A stretch of DNA of 64,000 nucleotides, from NCBI RefSeq assembly GCF_007421925.1, contig NZ_QMDX01000001.1, positions 146,629 to 210,628 on the forward strand. The letters are read 5' to 3'. The position numbers and the translations under genes were made by a program. This document shows positions 61,065-64,000 of the stretch, piece after piece. Under the pieces are notes generated by a model, which was given only the letters and a program-made list of their open reading frames with translations, did not search any database and was not told the DNA's origin. How positions within the stretch are numbered: position 1 is the first letter of the stretch; every line of letters starts with the position of its first letter. Source of the DNA: Haloglomus irregulare (GTDB lineage: Archaea > Halobacteriota > Halobacteria > Halobacteriales > Haloarculaceae).

Positions 61065-63111
61065 CGGCAGCCACCTCCACGACGAGGCTCCCGTCGTCGG
61101 CTACGCGCACCCGGTCGGGCGGCCGGACGACGAGCGTCGACTCGCTCCCCTCGACGATGGCCGGCCCCTCGACGGCCTCGCCTGCGGGGAGTCCGGCGCG
61201 GTCGTACACCCGTGTCCCGCGGGTCCGACCGTCGAAGGTGACGGGGCGCTCCTCGCGGATGGCGTCCGCGACCCGGCCCGCCGTCCGGGGCGGGTCAAGC
61301 GTCGGCGGGTCGACGACCCCGCGGGCGCGGAGACGGACCGTCACCAGTTCCAGGGGCTCGTCCGGCGAGGCGTGGCCGTAGCGGCGCTCGTGGCGCGCGT
61401 GGAACCGCTCGGCGACGGCGTCGAGGGCCGGGTCGGCGATGCCGCTGTCACCCACGGACGCCTCGAGCGGGACCGTCAGGTCGTACGTCTGCCCGCGGTA
61501 GCGCAGGTCGACCGCCGGCTCCAGTCGGCGGCGCTCGGGGGCCACGTCGGCGAGGCGCTCGTCCAGCCGGCGCGCCAGGTCGGCGAGCGTCCCGCGAAGC
61601 GTCGCGGCGTCGATCTCCCCCCATGGTCGCACGCGGGAGACGGACTCGTCGTAGACCAGGTCCGAGACGAGCAGTCCCAGCGCCGAGAGAACGCCGGCCG
61701 CGCGGGGGACGACCACCTCGGGGACCGAGAGCTCCGCGGCGACGGCCGACGCGAGCAGCGGGCCGGCGCCGCCGAACGCGACCAGCGCCAGGTCCCGGGG
61801 GTCGTGACCACGCTCGACCGAGACGACCCGCAGCGCCCGGGCGGTCTCGGCCTCCGCGACCGACCGGACCCCGGCCGCGGCCTCGCGGACCGAGCGGCCG
61901 AGTGGGTCGGCGAGGTCGCGCTCGATGGCCGCCCGGGCCGCCTCGCCCGCGCCACCGACATCGCCGAGGAACGCCTCGGGGTCGATGTGGCCGAGCGCGA
62001 ACGCGGCGTCGGTCACCGTCGGCCGGTCGCCGCCACGACCGTAGCAGACCGGCCCCGGGTCGGCGCCCGCCGAGGCCGGCCCGACGCGCAGCGCCCCGCC
62101 GGCGTCGACGCTGGCGACCGAGCCGCCGCCCGCCCCGACCGTGTGGACGTCGACCATCGGCGTCGCGACGGGGTAGTCGCCGACCGTCACGTCGGTCGCC
62201 ACCAGCGGCTCGCCGTCGCGGACGAGCGACACGTCACAGGAGGTGCCGCCCATGTCCATCGTCAGCGCGTCGTCGTGGCCGTGGCGGGCCGCGACGTGGG
62301 CGGCGCCGCGGACCCCCGCGGCCGGCCCGGAGAGCAGCGTCCGCACCGGCACGTCGCGGGCGCGCTCGGCGTCCAGCAGCCCACCGTTCGAGGCCATCAC
62401 CCGGAGCGGGGCGCCGACGCCGGCCTCGTCGACGCGGTCGTCGAGGCGGCCGAGGTAGCCGGCCATCACCGGGCGGAGCGCAGCGTTGAGCGCGGTCGCG
62501 AGCGTTCGCTCGTACTCCCGGATCTCCGGCAGCACGTCACTGGATAGCGATATCGAGCCCTCGTAGCCGCCCTCGCGTAGCGCGTCGCGGACCCGCTGCT
62601 CGTGGGCGTCGTCCTCGAAGGCGAACAGCAGGGCGACGGCGACGCTCTCGGCATCGAGGTCGGCCGCCAGGTCCCGGACCGCGGCCGTATCCAGCGGCGT
62701 CAGCTCCGTGCCGCGTTCGTCGAGCCGTCCCGCGACCCCGTGCCGGCGGTCCCGGGGGACCACCGGGTCGGGCTTGGCGGCGTGGAGGTCGTACAGCGCG
62801 GGGCGGTCCTGTCGGCCGACCTCCAGCACGTCGCGGAACCCGTCGGTGGTCAGCAGGGCGGTGTCGGCCCACTCGCGCTCCAGCACGGCGTTCGTCGCCA
62901 CGGTGGTCCCGTGGGCGAGGGTGCCGACCGCGTCGAGCGCGAGCCCGTCGCCCGCGGCCGCCTCCAACCCGCCGACGACGCCTGCCTCGGGGGCGTCGGG
63001 CGTGGAGGCGACCTTGTGGACGCGGACCCGCCCGTCCCGGACCGCCACTACGTCGGTAAAGGTGCCGCCGACGTCGACGCCGACGCGGGCGGCGGTGTCG
63101 CTGTCGCTCAT
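61057..63111 (-). CDS. hyuA: Hydantoinase A/oxoprolinase family subunit
   Basis: The 684-residue protein begins ARVGVDVGGTFTDVVAVRDG, an ASKHA-type ATP motif. It has GTTVATNAVLEREWADTALL, the second phosphate loop TMDMGGTSCDVSLVRDGEPL, and AFGGAGPLLASAVAAELS. It is the ATP-using partner of HyuB. The frame extends upstream to 63150, but ATG 63111 is correct. The gene is divergent from a thiolase with only 94 bases between. Confidence 0.92.
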   Translation of the reverse strand: MSDSDTAARVGVDVGGTFTDVVAVRDGRVRVHKVASTPDAPEAGVVGGLEAAAGDGLALDAVGTLAHGTTVATNAVLEREWADTALLTTDGFRDVLEVGRQDRPALYDLHAAKPDPVVPRDRRHGVAGRLDERGTELTPLDTAAVRDLAADLDAESVAVALLFAFEDDAHEQRVRDALREGGYEGSISLSSDVLPEIREYERTLATALNAALRPVMAGYLGRLDDRVDEAGVGAPLRVMASNGGLLDAERARDVPVRTLLSGPAAGVRGAAHVAARHGHDDALTMDMGGTSCDVSLVRDGEPLVATDVTVGDYPVATPMVDVHTVGAGGGSVASVDAGGALRVGPASAGADPGPVCYGRGGDRPTVTDAAFALGHIDPEAFLGDVGGAGEAARAAIERDLADPLGRSVREAAAGVRSVAEAETARALRVVSVERGHDPRDLALVAFGGAGPLLASAVAAELSVPEVVVPRAAGVLSALGLLVSDLVYDESVSRVRPWGEIDAATLRGTLADLARRLDERLADVAPERRRLEPAVDLRYRGQTYDLTVPLEASVGDSGIADPALDAVAERFHARHERRYGHASPDEPLELVTVRLRARGVVDPPTLDPPRTAGRVADAIREERPVTFDGRTRGTRVYDRAGLPAGEAVEGPAIVEGSESTLVVRPPDRVRVADDGSLVVEVAADA

Positions 63112-63205
63112 GGCGGGCCCACGCCGCCCGGCGGCGTGAAACTTCCCCAACCGTCACGACGGCCCCGTCGCAACCTATTCCCGGGTCGGGCCCGCGACGG
63201 GAGCC

Positions 63206-64000
63206 ATGCGCGACGCCTACGTCGTCGGCGCCGGCCAGTCCGACTTCGGGTCGTTCCCCGGCGAGTCGTACCGCTCGCTGTTCCGTACCGCCTTCGAACA
63301 CACGCTCGAGGGGACCGCCGTCGAGCCGGGCGACGTCGACGAGGCCATCGTCGGGACGCTCGGCGTCGGCGGCCGCCAACTCGGGCTTCCGGGCCCGGCC
63401 GTCACCGAGCACGTCGGCCTCCACGGCGTCCCGACGACCCGCGTCGAGAACGCCTGTGCGGCCTCGGGCTACGCCGTCCGGCAGGGGGTACAGGCCATCC
63501 GGTCGGGGATGGCGGACCTCGTGCTGGCCGGCGGCGTCGAGGTGATGACCGACGTCTCGGCCGAGGCCGTCCGCTACTGGCTCGGCGTCAGCGGCGAGAC
63601 CGAGTGGGAGCGGCTCTCGGGCACCACCTTCGCCGGCGTCTACGCGCAGATGGCCTCGGCCCACATGCGCGAGCACGGCACCACGGTCGACCAGCTCTCC
63701 CACGTCGCGGTGAAGAACCACGCGAACGGCGCGAAGAACCCGCACGCCCAGCTCGGCTTCGAGTGCTCGCTGGCGGACGCCTCCGCGGCGCCGACGGTGG
63801 CGGACCCGCTGACACTGTACCACTGCTGCCCGACGACTGACGGTGCCGCGACCGTGTTGCTGGCGAGCGAGGACGCCATCGACCGGTTCACCGACGCCCG
63901 GGTCCGCGTCGCCGGCGTCGGTGCCGGAAGCGACCGGGTCGGCCTGTTCCAGCGCGACACCTACTCCGGCGTCCCGGCCGCCCGGCGCGCGGCGGGGACG
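63206..64000 (+). CDS. Thiolase (acetyl-CoA acetyltransferase), 5' part
   Basis: From ATG 63206 the frame is open to the end of the window (265 residues). It starts MRDAYVVGAGQSDFGSFPGE and has the nucleophile Cys in VENACAASGYAVRQGVQAIR near residue 85. VLAGGVEVMTDVSAE and SAHMREHGTTVDQLSHVAVK follow. This is the archaeal SCP2/thiolase type that usually works with a DUF35 OB-fold partner, which may follow outside the window. In haloarchaea such genes act in the mevalonate pathway or in polyhydroxyalkanoate and fatty acid metabolism. Confidence 0.9.
   Translation, partial: MRDAYVVGAGQSDFGSFPGESYRSLFRTAFEHTLEGTAVEPGDVDEAIVGTLGVGGRQLGLPGPAVTEHVGLHGVPTTRVENACAASGYAVRQGVQAIRSGMADLVLAGGVEVMTDVSAEAVRYWLGVSGETEWERLSGTTFAGVYAQMASAHMREHGTTVDQLSHVAVKNHANGAKNPHAQLGFECSLADASAAPTVADPLTLYHCCPTTDGAATVLLASEDAIDRFTDARVRVAGVGAGSDRVGLFQRDTYSGVPAARRAAGT

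Noticed and set aside
59310-63111. hyuAB plus divergent thiolase as a novel pathway
   Set aside because: Both families are common in haloarchaea, the genes are on opposite strands, and nothing in the sequence ties them together.

Overview
The window reads as a stretch of haloarchaeal (class Halobacteria) chromosome. The DNA is strongly G+C-rich by eye, the predicted proteins are acidic, and many exported proteins carry twin-arginine signals with lipoboxes. The information-processing genes are archaeal (thermosome, proteasome, RNA polymerase subunits D/K/N, uS13-uS4-uS11 and L18e-uL13-uS9 clusters). CTP-dependent riboflavin kinase, isopentenyl phosphate kinase and Taw1 also mark it as archaeal. 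Many genes lie about 25-30 bases downstream of a TATA-like box, as expected for leaderless haloarchaeal transcripts. I cannot assign a genus.

Layout. 1-6 kb: end of a KH-domain protein, thermosome, alpha/beta hydrolase, ilvE and an overlapping ribB-ribK pair. 6-16 kb: Tat-exported serine protease, taw1, a UPF0212 protein, a PAS/GAF histidine kinase, an FMN-binding protein, guaB, an MBL hydrolase, a CrtC-like protein and a frameshifted small gene. 16-25 kb: ipk-mvk, then a long reverse-strand translation/transcription supercluster: tRNA-Ser, S13, S4, S11, rpoD, tRNA-Leu, L18e, L13, S9, rpoN, rpoK, eno, S2. A forward Nudix-like gene and a small exported protein sit between S2 and mvk. 25-30 kb: Mrp-type Fe-S carrier, psmB-psmA, a zinc-ribbon regulator and moaA. 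30-35 kb: three consecutive exported proteins (two Tat lipoproteins, one with a CAP domain, and a PKD-like surface protein) beside a HalX-type response regulator whose phospho-acceptor Asp is replaced by Gly. 35-47.5 kb: cysteine synthase, a membrane histidine kinase, menB, a winged-helix regulator with a small membrane protein, UspA, an FAH-family enzyme, aroC, a GNAT and a Dna2-like helicase fused to a Cas4-like nuclease.

47.5-53.7 kb is a gene-poor accessory-looking stretch. It holds small membrane proteins, two paralogous Tat lipoproteins, an arylamine N-acetyltransferase and two copies of a multi-hairpin intergenic element. 53.7-64 kb: TauE exporter, an FAD-dependent oxidoreductase, methyltransferase, a frameshifted Tat lipoprotein, Mn/Fe superoxide dismutase, hydantoinase/oxoprolinase subunits hyuB-hyuA and the start of a thiolase that runs off the window.

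The most unusual signals are four things: a four-copy multi-hairpin element, three copies of which start at the stop codon of an unrelated gene; the Asp-less receiver; the exported-protein cluster with an A+T-rich patch; and three genes that look interrupted by single-base frameshifts. I found no CRISPR array, insertion sequence, rRNA gene or replication origin.
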